From: Marivita sp030148515
GTDB lineage: Bacteria > Pseudomonadota > Alphaproteobacteria > Rhodobacterales > Rhodobacteraceae
Direction: 5' to 3'
Assembly: GCF_048006345.1 (NCBI RefSeq)
Contig: NZ_CP180351.1
Coordinates: 3,038,001 to 3,102,000, forward strand
Length of the DNA stretch: 64,000 nucleotides
The first letter of the stretch is position 1. The number at the start of each line of letters is the position of its first letter. The position numbers were made by a program, and so were the translations under genes. Of the stretch, positions 51,883-60,556 are shown piece after piece. Below the pieces are notes generated by a model. That model did not search any database and was not told where the DNA came from. It saw only the letters and a program-made list of their open reading frames with translations.

Positions 51883-52683
51883 ATGAAGAATCTTCTGAAG
51901 CTTGTTGTCTTTTCTGACCTCGACGGCACGCTTTTGGATCACCAGACATACCAGTGGGATGCAGCGCGCCCTGCGCTTCAACGGCTTGGGGCACTTGGTA
52001 TTCCCGTCGTTCTTGCGAGCAGCAAAACAGCCTCCGAGATCCGACCAATTCAAGAGCAGATGGGCCTGACTAGTTTGCCCGCCATCGTCGAGAATGGTGC
52101 CGGGGTGATCGGGCTGCACGAGACAGACCCAGCCGACGCATACAGCGCATTGCGTGACACGCTTGACCGGATCCCGACCCACCTGCGCGCGCAGTTCCGG
52201 GGCTTTGGTGACATGACGGTTTCGGAATTGGCCCGTTTGACTGGCCTGCCGCAAGACGCTGCCCAGCTTGCCAAGGCGCGCGACTATTCAGAACCTGGAG
52301 TCTGGTCCGGCAATGATGCAGAACTCGCTCAGTTTCACGCAGACCTGCAAGAGCACGGCATCACAACCCAGCGCGGCGGACGTTTCCTGACACTGTCGTT
52401 CGGACGAACAAAAGCGAGCGCGATGGACAGCGTGATCGACGCACTGGGCGCGAAGAAAACTCTCGCGCTCGGCGACGCCCCGAACGACATCGCGATGCTT
52501 GAGAAAGCCGATATGGGCGTCATCATCGCCAATCCTCACAAGCCGCCCTTGCACGAGTTGGCGGGCGAACGTGACGGTCGGATCACGCGCTCGCACGACA
52601 CGGGGCCGGTCGGCTGGAACGCCTCGGTCAATGCTATTCTCGACACTCTGCCCCTTGTGGAAGGACACACGCCCGATGGTTGA
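51883..52683 (+). CDS. gpgP: Glucosyl- (or mannosyl-) 3-phosphoglycerate phosphatase
   Basis: A 266-residue HAD phosphatase of the MPGP subfamily. The nucleophile loop is FSDLDGTLLD (Asp12, Asp14), motif II is VVLASSKTASE, the lysine region FGRTKASAMD and motif IV GDAPNDIAML. It removes the phosphate from glucosyl-3-phosphoglycerate to give glucosylglycerate, a compatible solute. Its end overlaps the synthase start by 8 bases. The substrate assignment rests on the neighbours: GpgS and a GH13_18 phosphorylase. Confidence 0.85.
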   Translation: MKNLLKLVVFSDLDGTLLDHQTYQWDAARPALQRLGALGIPVVLASSKTASEIRPIQEQMGLTSLPAIVENGAGVIGLHETDPADAYSALRDTLDRIPTHLRAQFRGFGDMTVSELARLTGLPQDAAQLAKARDYSEPGVWSGNDAELAQFHADLQEHGITTQRGGRFLTLSFGRTKASAMDSVIDALGAKKTLALGDAPNDIAMLEKADMGVIIANPHKPPLHELAGERDGRITRSHDTGPVGWNASVNAILDTLPLVEGHTPDG

Positions 52684-53896
52684 TTTTCATCAGAACGGAA
52701 ACATCGCGACCCTGCACAACCTGCGCACCCGGTCGCTTGCCGAGATGACCTACGAGTTGGAGACCTTCGCGCAGACGCGGAAGATGTCGCTTATTCTACC
52801 CTGTCTTTATTCCGAGCTCGAAACCGATGCGATGCCGAACATCCTGTCGGAACTGGCGAAGGTCACCTATTTGCACCGAATAATCATCGGTCTAGACCGC
52901 GCGGACGAAAAGCAGTTTCGCCATGCCAAGCGGTTCTTCGAAGGGCTGAACCAGAACCACATCGTGATCTGGAACGACAGCCCTCGCATGCTGGCACTGG
53001 GAAACCGGCTTGAACAGATGGGGCTGTCGCCCGCAGAGCAAGGCAAAGGCAAGAATGTCTGGACATCCATCGGTTACCTGATCGGCTGTCAGGACAGCGC
53101 GGTCATGGCAATCCACGATTGCGATATCCTGACCTATACGAACGAATTGCTGGCCCGACTGATCTATCCCGTCGCCAACCCGACCTTCCCCTACCAGGTC
53201 GCCAAGGGATACTACGCCCGGATCGGTGGGGAAAAACTGAACGGGCGGGTGACACGGCTTTTGGTCAGTCCACTGCTGATCGCGTTAAAGCGCGTCGTCG
53301 GAGACAGGGACTACCTCGATTACCTGCGCAGTTTCCGCTACCCGCTGTCCGGCGAGTTCGCGATGCGGACGAACATCTTGCCTGATCTGCGCATCCCATC
53401 TGATTGGGGGCTTGAGATCGGTGTCTTGTCAGAGGCGTGGCGCAATCTGGCACCCAAGGCGGTGTGCCAGGTCGAGATCGCAGATGCCTATGATCACAAG
53501 CATCAGGCATTGAGCCCTGAAGACGCGGCGACCGGCCTGAACCGCATGTCAACGGACATCTGCAAGGCGATCTTCCGCAAGCTGGCAGCCGACGGCACAA
53601 TCTTTACGCCCAACGTGTTCCGCACGTTGAAAGCCACATACTACCGTAGCGCGCTTGATCTTCTGGATGCGTATTATAGCGATGCCCAGATGAACGGTCT
53701 GTCTTTAGACCGGCATTCCGAAGAAGCCTCGATCGAACTGTTTGCCGAGAACATCATGCGTGCCGGGCAGACCTTTCTCGACAATCCGCACGAGACCCCG
53801 TTCATTGCCACATGGAACCGGGTGCATGCCGCTGATCCAGAGTTTCTGCGCGACATGCAGGCCGCGGCGGCGGCGGACGTGTTGGATTATCAGTGA
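52676..53896 (+). CDS. gpgS: Glucosyl-3-phosphoglycerate synthase-like glycosyltransferase (GT81 type)
   Basis: A 406-residue GT-A glycosyltransferase. SLILPCLYSELETDAMPNIL opens the Rossmann-like fold, the metal-binding DxD is Asp148-Cys-Asp150 in AIHDCDILTY, and GKGKNVWTSIGYLIG and SGEFAMRTNILPDLRIPSDW match the GpgS/MpgS pattern. ATG 52676 was chosen because it overlaps the phosphatase stop; the longer frame is antisense to sense in that gene. It joins a nucleotide-sugar glucose to 3-phosphoglycerate. It is convergent with, and overlaps by 7 bases, the phosphorylase gene. Confidence 0.87.
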   Translation: MVDFHQNGNIATLHNLRTRSLAEMTYELETFAQTRKMSLILPCLYSELETDAMPNILSELAKVTYLHRIIIGLDRADEKQFRHAKRFFEGLNQNHIVIWNDSPRMLALGNRLEQMGLSPAEQGKGKNVWTSIGYLIGCQDSAVMAIHDCDILTYTNELLARLIYPVANPTFPYQVAKGYYARIGGEKLNGRVTRLLVSPLLIALKRVVGDRDYLDYLRSFRYPLSGEFAMRTNILPDLRIPSDWGLEIGVLSEAWRNLAPKAVCQVEIADAYDHKHQALSPEDAATGLNRMSTDICKAIFRKLAADGTIFTPNVFRTLKATYYRSALDLLDAYYSDAQMNGLSLDRHSEEASIELFAENIMRAGQTFLDNPHETPFIATWNRVHAADPEFLRDMQAAAAADVLDYQ

Positions 53897-55653
53897 CCCG
53901 CGTTGCTGATCCAGCGGCACTGATAGGGTGCAAGAACGATGTCCTCATCAGGGATCACATCGCCTGACAGAAGATCGCGCCAGTCTTCGTCTGCGATGAT
54001 GTTCAACGTGCTGACCGGAAGCGTCACCGTGTCCTTGCTGACATTGTGCAGCGCAAAAATGGATTGGTGCCGGTCAAGGCTCTGCCGCCAGATGCCAAAA
54101 ACGCGCGGATCACTGGTGTTGACGGTGAACTGCGTCGCGTTCGGGTGAAACGCGGATTGTCTTTGCCGTATTTTCAAGCGCCGTTTCAATCCCTTCAGCA
54201 CCTGCGCATGCACCGAACTTTCATCGGCCAAATATGTGCGCAGCGTCTCGTAATCCCAGCGATGCCGATTGATCGCGCGGTTCATACCGCGGCGTTCCAC
54301 CGCTTCGGTGTCATTTGGAGTGGCCAGCATCGAATGGATATAGAAGGCCGGTATCCCTTCCAGCGACATCACGATGGTCTGCGAACACAGAAACCGTTCA
54401 ATGTGGTGATCATCCGGGCCGTCAAAGGTCTGACCCAACGCCGCGAAATAGGTCGTGTTCAACTCGTACGGCGCTTCGCCCCCGTCCGGCAACGCACGCA
54501 TCGACACCAGCCCGCCGGCAGCCTTGACCGCCTTGATCATCTCCGCCTGATCCTCGGTTGACAAAAGCCCCTCCGCCGGGCGCATTCCGATACCGTCATG
54601 GCTGGCCGTGAAATTGAGGTAAGCGCATCCCAACGGGGCGGGCGGCATCGACCGTTGCCACTTGTCGAGGCTCTTGGCGCTTCCTGACAGCAGCGCATGC
54701 AGAATGAGCGGTGGCAGCGGGAAGTTGTAGATGACATGGGCTTCGTCCCGTTTGCCGAAATAGCTCAGGTTCTCGGCCTTTGGCACATTGGTTTCGGTCA
54801 AAAGGACGATCGGTTCGATGGCGTAGTCGCACAGCAATCGGATCAGCTTCACGATGGCGTGGGTCTGTGGCAGGTGGATCGACGGCGACCCCGCCTCTTT
54901 CCATAAGAATGCCACCGCATCGAGGCGGATGATCTGAACTCCGTTGTCGATATGGGTCCGAATGATCCTAAGGAATTCGAGCAAAACCTCTGGGTTGCGG
55001 AAATCAAGGTCGATCTGATCGTGGCTGAACGTGCACCAGACATGGCGCGGACCGTTCTTTGTGTCGACCTCCTGCAAGAGCGGTGTGGTCCGGGGCCGCA
55101 CAACCATGCTCAGATCATCTGACGGGTCCGCCTCGAAAAAGAAACGGTCATAGGGCGGCTGCCCCTGCCTGTAGGCGTTGAACCAAGTGCCTTGGCTCGA
55201 CACGTGATTGAGCACGAGATCGGACATCAGTTTGAATTCAGAGGCGATGCGATTGATGTCGGGCCAATCTCCCAGTTGGGGATTGACCGCCATATAATCC
55301 GTGACTGCGAAACCGTCGTCCGAGGTGAACGGGAAGAACGGGAGGATGTGCACCCCATCCACCACACCCTTGAGGTATCGGCGCAGGAAATCGTTCAACA
55401 GGTCCAGTGGTTTGTGCACACCGTCGATCATCGAATTGCCATAGGTGATGAGCAGCGCATCCCGTTGCGACCATAGCGCGTTACCGGGTTTTCGACCGCG
55501 CTTTCGGCGGTGGGTCCCGTCTGGCCAGAACGCGTCGATCACCTTGGTGGCAAGGATATCGGCGTCGAAATCGGGGTAGATCTCGGTCACTTTGGTGGCA
55601 AGCGCACGGCTCAGCGCGGGAGTTTTCTCTTTGTTCAAAGCGTCTTGTGCCAT
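53890..55653 (-). CDS. GH13_18 phosphorylase, probable glucosylglycerate phosphorylase
   Basis: A 587-residue sucrose-phosphorylase-like enzyme. The nucleophile Asp245 is in IIRLDAVAFLWKEAG, the acid/base Glu287 in VLLTETNVPK and the third acid Asp353 in NFTASHDGIGM. GH13_18 includes sucrose, glucosylglycerol and glucosylglycerate phosphorylases. Lying convergent with gpgS and gpgP, it is best read as the enzyme that splits glucosylglycerate with phosphate into glucose 1-phosphate and glycerate, so this locus makes and recycles the solute. Sucrose phosphorylase is the main alternative. Confidence 0.82.
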   Translation of the reverse strand: MAQDALNKEKTPALSRALATKVTEIYPDFDADILATKVIDAFWPDGTHRRKRGRKPGNALWSQRDALLITYGNSMIDGVHKPLDLLNDFLRRYLKGVVDGVHILPFFPFTSDDGFAVTDYMAVNPQLGDWPDINRIASEFKLMSDLVLNHVSSQGTWFNAYRQGQPPYDRFFFEADPSDDLSMVVRPRTTPLLQEVDTKNGPRHVWCTFSHDQIDLDFRNPEVLLEFLRIIRTHIDNGVQIIRLDAVAFLWKEAGSPSIHLPQTHAIVKLIRLLCDYAIEPIVLLTETNVPKAENLSYFGKRDEAHVIYNFPLPPLILHALLSGSAKSLDKWQRSMPPAPLGCAYLNFTASHDGIGMRPAEGLLSTEDQAEMIKAVKAAGGLVSMRALPDGGEAPYELNTTYFAALGQTFDGPDDHHIERFLCSQTIVMSLEGIPAFYIHSMLATPNDTEAVERRGMNRAINRHRWDYETLRTYLADESSVHAQVLKGLKRRLKIRQRQSAFHPNATQFTVNTSDPRVFGIWRQSLDRHQSIFALHNVSKDTVTLPVSTLNIIADEDWRDLLSGDVIPDEDIVLAPYQCRWISNAGH

Positions 55654-55816
55654 GAGTTAAAGAACCATGGCTTTCGCCACTTTTCAAATATTTACGGGTT
55701 CGCGCCCAAAGGAGACACCGGAATGCTGAATTCTTAATCGCAGACGGGTTTCCCGACGAGAAGGCGGCGGTCGATCAAGGCCTCAGCCAGCCATCGGTTT
55801 TTCGTGGATTTGCGCC

Positions 55817-56842
55817 CTAGCGTTGTTCCAAAGCGTTTTCCCATTCCGTCAAAAATGCGCGCCGATTTAGCGGGTCGAGATAGACCATCAAAGCAGGGCC
55901 CAGCCGGATCGGCCCGAACCCCACCAGATTATCCGCACCGGTTTGCCCCAGCGGTGGCAACGGCCATGTACCGGGCGCTTCGCGCTGCCCCAGACGTGCC
56001 AGCATATCGATGAACGCGCCAGCGCCAGCGGTTTCCTGAGCCGTGGTCGGGATGATCGCGGTCCGCAGGATGACATTGGTGAAGTCCTGCATCCCAAGAA
56101 TTTGCACCTGTCCACCTGAATCCCGTGCGAGGCGTTCGGCGGCATAGCTCCCAAGCACATTGTAGGCGAGCGCAAGCCGACCCTCGGCCACATCGTCGAT
56201 CATCTGGCCGGAACAGCAATACAGCTGCGGGTTCAGCCGCCCCATTACCTCGGACAAGCGCCAATAGGCATCGGTGGACCGGGCCTCCTGCGTCGCAAAA
56301 AGATAGCCAAGCCCACTGTCGCGCACATCATAGGTGCCGACCGCGCCATCGAACCGCTCGGGGTATTCGCGCAGCAAGGTCACAAGTTCCTGCCGGGTTG
56401 TCGGCAGGTCCAGCCCTTGGAAGCGTTCGGTCGAGAGAACGACCACAGCTGGTTCAGCCGTGAAGGCGAAGATCAAATCCCGCCACCGCGCCCAATCGGG
56501 AAGGGCAGATGTGGTTTCCGACCGGTGACTTTGCGCAAAGCCGTCGTTCGCAAGTTGGAATTGCAGGTCCATGGCTGACGACAGGGCAAGGTCAAAGACA
56601 GCGCCCGCGCGGATCGCCCGGTGCAATTCGGTCGAAGACACGACGGTGTAGTCGATCGACAAACTGGGCTGGCTCGCCTGAAACGTGCGCAGATAGGGCT
56701 CGAACACTTCAAGATCGGCAGTCGATATGACCTTGAGCATCCGGTCTCCGGCTCCGGGGAACAGGCGGTGATCCTCGATCTCCAACGCGGACGCGAGTGT
56801 CGCGACAAAACTCAGGAGGAGGGCAAGACAAGTGAGGCGCAT
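55817..56842 (-). CDS. Fe3+/ABC-type solute-binding protein tied to the histidine kinase
   Basis: A 341-residue exported binding protein; MRLTCLALLLSFVATLASAL is a signal peptide. MLKVISTADLEVFEPYLRTF and ALSSAMDLQFQLANDGFAQS follow the AfuA/FbpA family fold. It overlaps the histidine kinase gene by 31 bases and there is no permease or ATPase nearby, so it is probably a sensory partner of the kinase, not an importer. Related arrangements accompany TctDE systems. Confidence 0.82.
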   Translation of the reverse strand: MRLTCLALLLSFVATLASALEIEDHRLFPGAGDRMLKVISTADLEVFEPYLRTFQASQPSLSIDYTVVSSTELHRAIRAGAVFDLALSSAMDLQFQLANDGFAQSHRSETTSALPDWARWRDLIFAFTAEPAVVVLSTERFQGLDLPTTRQELVTLLREYPERFDGAVGTYDVRDSGLGYLFATQEARSTDAYWRLSEVMGRLNPQLYCCSGQMIDDVAEGRLALAYNVLGSYAAERLARDSGGQVQILGMQDFTNVILRTAIIPTTAQETAGAGAFIDMLARLGQREAPGTWPLPPLGQTGADNLVGFGPIRLGPALMVYLDPLNRRAFLTEWENALEQR

Positions 56843-58185
56843 GTTCCCCAGTTTCCTTCCAAGGTTTCAAGATCAAGTCGGCCACCATGCGCGACCAGAA
56901 CGTCTTTGGCGATGGTCAGACCAAGCCCGGACCCGACAATGCCTTGCGTGTTACTTCCGCGCTGGAAGCGTTGGGTCAGGGTGTCGACAGGGCCGTCGCC
57001 CAGACCCGGACCCTGATCTTTTACGGCGATACGAATTTCACCGTCCTGTTCTGAAACGGCGATCGTGACGACCGTATCGGGCGGCGAATACTTGATCGCG
57101 TTGTCTAGGACATTGCGCAGGGCGTTTTCCATAAGGACAGGATCGACCTCGACCATTGCCGGGATCATATCGACATGCAGTCGGATATCTTTCATGGCGG
57201 CCGTCGGCTCCAGTCCGGCAACTGTCTGACCCACCAAGTCCGACAGATGAACCGGCGTCCGGACAAGATCATCCGACCTGTAAATCACGGTGGCATGATC
57301 CAGCAATTGCCCGGCAGAGCGCGAACTTTCATCCACCGCGCGGATCATCTGGCGCAGCCGTTGTTTCTGGTCGTCGTCCTTGGCTGAACGCAACGCGATC
57401 TCGGCCTGCGCACGGACGGTCGCCAGCGGCGTGCGGATGCGGTGTGCCGCTTCGGCGATGAAATCTTCTGCGCTTCGGATGGATTGGCCAAGCCGGTCCA
57501 TCAAACGGTTCAGAGATGACATCAAGGGGGCAAGTTCGGTCGGGGCGGCGCGGCGCAAAGGACGCAGGTCAGACGGTCCCCGACGGGAAACGGCAGCTGC
57601 GATTTCGTTGAGCGGTTTGAGCGAAGTGCGCGCGGCAAAAGCCGACAGGGAGACGGCCACAAGAAAGAACGCAACCGAAAGGAAGGCGGCCAGTTGGGAC
57701 AGTTCAGCCGAAATCGACGCAACTCCGCCACGGGTCTGAGCGACGGTCACGTTGACAGGGACAGGCTGTGTTCCCGCCAAAACCAACCGCGAGACAGTCG
57801 CCATCCGTATCTCTTCGCCGCTGTATTCGCCGGTATCGAAAACGACGCGCCCGCCAGAGGACAGGACTTCGCTAGGGACGGGCAAATCCTCGTACCCTGT
57901 CAATACCGTGTCACCTGTCGCCACGCGATAGAAGACCCGATCCTCGCTGATGGCACCAAGCATTGAGAATGCGGAATAGGGCAACTCAAGCCGCACCTCG
58001 CCCTGTTCGCTGCGGAGGGTTTCGGCAATCGTGGTGACCGAGGCGGCAAGGACATTGTCCTGCGTGCGCTCGGCCGCTTGACGCGCAAGACCGGTGACCA
58101 TCCACCAGCTAAGGACCGACAGCAACGCGGCAACACCGGCCAGAAGCAGCGTCAGTCTGCGCCCTATCGACCCTGTTCCGGTCAC
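56812..58185 (-). CDS. tctE: TctE-like sensor histidine kinase
   Basis: A 457-residue inner-membrane kinase with two membrane segments (about residues 12-30 and 163-185) flanking a periplasmic sensor. The phosphorylated His248 lies in FIAEAAHRIRTPLATVRAQA, the N-box in NALRNVLDNAIKYSP, and G-boxes in DQGPGLGDG and GSGLGLTIAKDV. It overlaps the response regulator gene by 4 bases. It should sense a tricarboxylate, directly or through the adjacent binding protein. Confidence 0.93.
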   Translation of the reverse strand: MTGTGSIGRRLTLLLAGVAALLSVLSWWMVTGLARQAAERTQDNVLAASVTTIAETLRSEQGEVRLELPYSAFSMLGAISEDRVFYRVATGDTVLTGYEDLPVPSEVLSSGGRVVFDTGEYSGEEIRMATVSRLVLAGTQPVPVNVTVAQTRGGVASISAELSQLAAFLSVAFFLVAVSLSAFAARTSLKPLNEIAAAVSRRGPSDLRPLRRAAPTELAPLMSSLNRLMDRLGQSIRSAEDFIAEAAHRIRTPLATVRAQAEIALRSAKDDDQKQRLRQMIRAVDESSRSAGQLLDHATVIYRSDDLVRTPVHLSDLVGQTVAGLEPTAAMKDIRLHVDMIPAMVEVDPVLMENALRNVLDNAIKYSPPDTVVTIAVSEQDGEIRIAVKDQGPGLGDGPVDTLTQRFQRGSNTQGIVGSGLGLTIAKDVLVAHGGRLDLETLEGNWGTCASLVLPSS

Positions 58186-58850
58186 TGCTCGCCGGTCTCC
58201 ATCCGGTAGCCAAGGCCGCGCACGGTTTCGATCCGCACGCCCATCCCGTCGATCCGACGGCGCAGGCGCCCGACATAGACTTCGATGGCGTTCTCGGTCA
58301 CTTCGGCGTCATAGGAAAAGAGCCGGTCCATCAAATGGCTTTTGGACAAGATCTGCCCCTTGTGTCGTGCGAATACCTCGAGCAAGCGGATTTCTCTGTT
58401 GCGCAGGTCAATCGACTCTGCCCCGTGGCGCAGCGTGCCCGCCAATGGATCAAAGATGGCATCTCCCAAGTGGATCTCGTTGCGCGCCTCGCCCCCACGG
58501 CGACGCAGGACAGCCCGGCAGCGCGCCTCAAGCTCGGAAAAGTCGAAGGGTTTCGTGATGTAGTCATCCGCCCCCTGATCCAACGCGCCCACACGGTCTG
58601 ACACCTGTGACCGTGCCGTCAGCACGATGACCGGCGTTTCCAGATGGGCCCGGCTACGCGCAAGGAAGTCGCGGCCATCACCATCGGGCAGCATCACATC
58701 CAAGAGGATGAGGTCATATTGCGCGGCGGCAAGGCAATCCTCTGCCTCGGCGAGGCTTGCTGCGTGATCCACCGCATGCCCATCCAAGGCCAGCCGATTG
58801 ACGACGGCCTCGGCCAGTTCGTGATTGTCCTCGACCAGAAGATAGCGCAC
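58182..58850 (-). CDS. tctD: TctD-like OmpR-family response regulator
   Basis: A 222-residue regulator. The receiver domain has the phosphorylated Asp51 in LILLDVMLPDGDG and the KPFD lysine; the winged-helix output domain ends VRTVRGLGYRMETGE. It is encoded divergently from tctCBA, and 11-bp direct repeats sit in the 103-base gap. It should activate the citrate-type transporter when the kinase signals. Confidence 0.93.
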   Translation of the reverse strand: MRYLLVEDNHELAEAVVNRLALDGHAVDHAASLAEAEDCLAAAQYDLILLDVMLPDGDGRDFLARSRAHLETPVIVLTARSQVSDRVGALDQGADDYITKPFDFSELEARCRAVLRRRGGEARNEIHLGDAIFDPLAGTLRHGAESIDLRNREIRLLEVFARHKGQILSKSHLMDRLFSYDAEVTENAIEVYVGRLRRRIDGMGVRIETVRGLGYRMETGEQ

Positions 58851-58873
58851 CCCGTCTCTCCCTCGTGGCCCCG

Positions 58874-58900
58874 TGTCAGGCTTCTGTCAGCTTTCTGTGG
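58874..58900. promoter_or_regulatory. 11-bp-spaced direct repeats between tctD and tctC
   Basis: TGTCAGGCTTC (58874-58884) is followed directly by TGTCAGCTTTC (58885-58895) and by a third start TGTGG. Head-to-tail repeats every 11 bp are the usual binding pattern of OmpR/PhoB-class regulators, so this is the probable TctD site. Confidence 0.7.
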
Positions 58901-58953
58901 TGATGTAAGACCATGGGCGGGAGAGGACCGCCTGTCAAATGGGAGGATAACCA

Positions 58954-59940
58954 ATGAACACTCTTGAGTGGTCACGCCGTGCGCTTATTGCTGCGGCCAC
59001 TGCAACCGTTGCCGTTTCGGGTATCGCATATGCTGGCGGACACCAGAAAATGGAATCGGTCCATTTCCTGATTCCGGGTGGGGCCGGTGGCGGCTGGGAC
59101 GGCACGGCCCGCGGCACAGGCGAAGCCCTGATGAATTCCGGTCTGGTTGGAACGGCAACTTACGAAAACATGTCGGGCGGCGGCGGCGGTGTTGCCATCG
59201 GCAACCTGATCGAGAACGCGGCCAGCAGCCACGGCACGCTCATGGTCAACTCGACACCGATCGTGATCCGCGCCCTGACCGGCGAAATCTCGCAAAGCTT
59301 CCGCGACCTGACACTGGTTGCAGGCACCGTCGGTGACTACGCGGCACTGGTCGTGGCCAATGACAGCCCGATGACCTCTATGGAGGACGCGCTGGCATCT
59401 TACCGCGAAAACGCAGCGGACTTCGCCATCGGCGGCGGTTCCGTTCCGGGCGGCATGGACCACCTTGTTGCGGCTATCGTGATGCAGGCGGCAGGCGAAG
59501 ACCCGACCGCGTTCAATTACATCGGCTATGACGCCGGCGGCGAAGCCATGGCAGGTCTGCTGTCGGGCGAAATCGACGCGCTCTCGACCGGTTTCTCTGA
59601 AGCGGTTGCTCTCGCCGAACAGGGCGAAGTGCGCATCCTTGGCGTGACAGCCCCCGAGCGTGTCCCCGCATTCCAGGACGCCCCGACCTTTGCCGAACAG
59701 GGGATTGACGCGCAGTTCGTCAACTGGCGTGGTTTCTTTGCAGCCCCCGGTCTTCCCGAAGACAAGCTGACCGCCTATCAGGACATGCTGGCCGCGATGA
59801 TGGAAACCCCCGAGTGGGAAGAAGTCCGTGCGCGCATGGGTCTGGTCAACATTTTCCGTCCGGGTGACGAATTCAAGACATTCCTGGAAAACCAGGAAAA
59901 GCAGATCGGTGATCTGATGAAGGACCTCGGGTTCCTCTGA
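58954..59940 (+). CDS. tctC: Tricarboxylate-binding protein (TctC/Bug family)
   Basis: A 328-residue periplasmic receptor. The N-terminus (RRALIAAATATVAVSGIAYA) is a signal peptide. Motifs VHFLIPGGAGGGWDGTARGT, YENMSGGGGGVAIGNLIE and GGSVPGGMDHLVAAIVM match the TctC branch of Bug proteins, which binds citrate and related tricarboxylates. GGGAGGA lies before the ATG. Heads tctCBA and is followed by a terminator-like hairpin. Confidence 0.92.
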   Translation: MNTLEWSRRALIAAATATVAVSGIAYAGGHQKMESVHFLIPGGAGGGWDGTARGTGEALMNSGLVGTATYENMSGGGGGVAIGNLIENAASSHGTLMVNSTPIVIRALTGEISQSFRDLTLVAGTVGDYAALVVANDSPMTSMEDALASYRENAADFAIGGGSVPGGMDHLVAAIVMQAAGEDPTAFNYIGYDAGGEAMAGLLSGEIDALSTGFSEAVALAEQGEVRILGVTAPERVPAFQDAPTFAEQGIDAQFVNWRGFFAAPGLPEDKLTAYQDMLAAMMETPEWEEVRARMGLVNIFRPGDEFKTFLENQEKQIGDLMKDLGFL

Positions 59941-59947
59941 TCCCTGT

Positions 59948-60018
59948 CGCGGGCCGGTGAGGTCCGCGGTTCTTTTTGGCGGATGCGCGGCTGGCATGGC
60001 TGGCGCAGGGCATCCGCC
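59948..60018 (+). terminator. Two consecutive hairpins between tctC and tctB
   Basis: CGCGGGCC (59948-59955) pairs with GGTCCGCG (59961-59968) through one G-T wobble, followed by GTTCTTTTT, a good attenuator. A second stem, GGCGGATGC (59978-59986) with GCATCCGCC (60010-60018), follows directly. Partial termination would lower tctBA relative to tctC. Confidence 0.65.
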
Positions 60019-60052
60019 TCTTCGATTTCACAAAAACTTGGAGGGTTGAGAG

Positions 60053-60544
60053 ATGGCGCTCGATCGCTGGATCGCTTTGGCCTTTATCGCCTTGTGTTGC
60101 GTCTACGGCTATGCAGCCTTTTTCACCATGGACGACCAATTGCCGCCAATCCTGCAGCGCAACCCGGTCTGGCCATCAACTTTCCCGAAAATTCTGACCG
60201 TGATGGGATTGGTTATCGGGCTTATTGTTCTGTTCACATCAAAACCGCCGGTAGACGGCGCTCCGGCCAAGGACGGCGCCATCGATCTGAGCCGTTTGGG
60301 CGACTACCATATCGGGCAGGCCCTCGGGCTGCTCGTGTTGATGGTTGTCTATGCCCTCACGCTGCGGCCATTGGGCTTCAATGGCTCGACGGTCGCCTTT
60401 CTGGTGCTTGGCGCGGTCATTCTCGGAGAGCGCCGTTTTCATATCCTGATCCCCGTGGCTGTCGTGGCTGCCGGGTCGATCTGGTATCTGGTCCAGGAGG
60501 TGCTTGGAATTTTCCTGCGTCCTTGGCCCGGCATGTTCATGTAA
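60053..60544 (+). CDS. tctB: Tricarboxylate transporter small membrane subunit
   Basis: A 163-residue membrane protein with four hydrophobic segments; the conserved PxxFPKILTVMG segment (VWPSTFPKILTVMGLVIG) and GLLVLMVVYALTLRPLGFNG are typical of TctB. GGAGGG lies 9 bases before the ATG. It pairs with TctA and lies 12 bases upstream of it. Confidence 0.9.
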   Translation: MALDRWIALAFIALCCVYGYAAFFTMDDQLPPILQRNPVWPSTFPKILTVMGLVIGLIVLFTSKPPVDGAPAKDGAIDLSRLGDYHIGQALGLLVLMVVYALTLRPLGFNGSTVAFLVLGAVILGERRFHILIPVAVVAAGSIWYLVQEVLGIFLRPWPGMFM

Positions 60545-60556
60545 GGGGCTAAAGAC

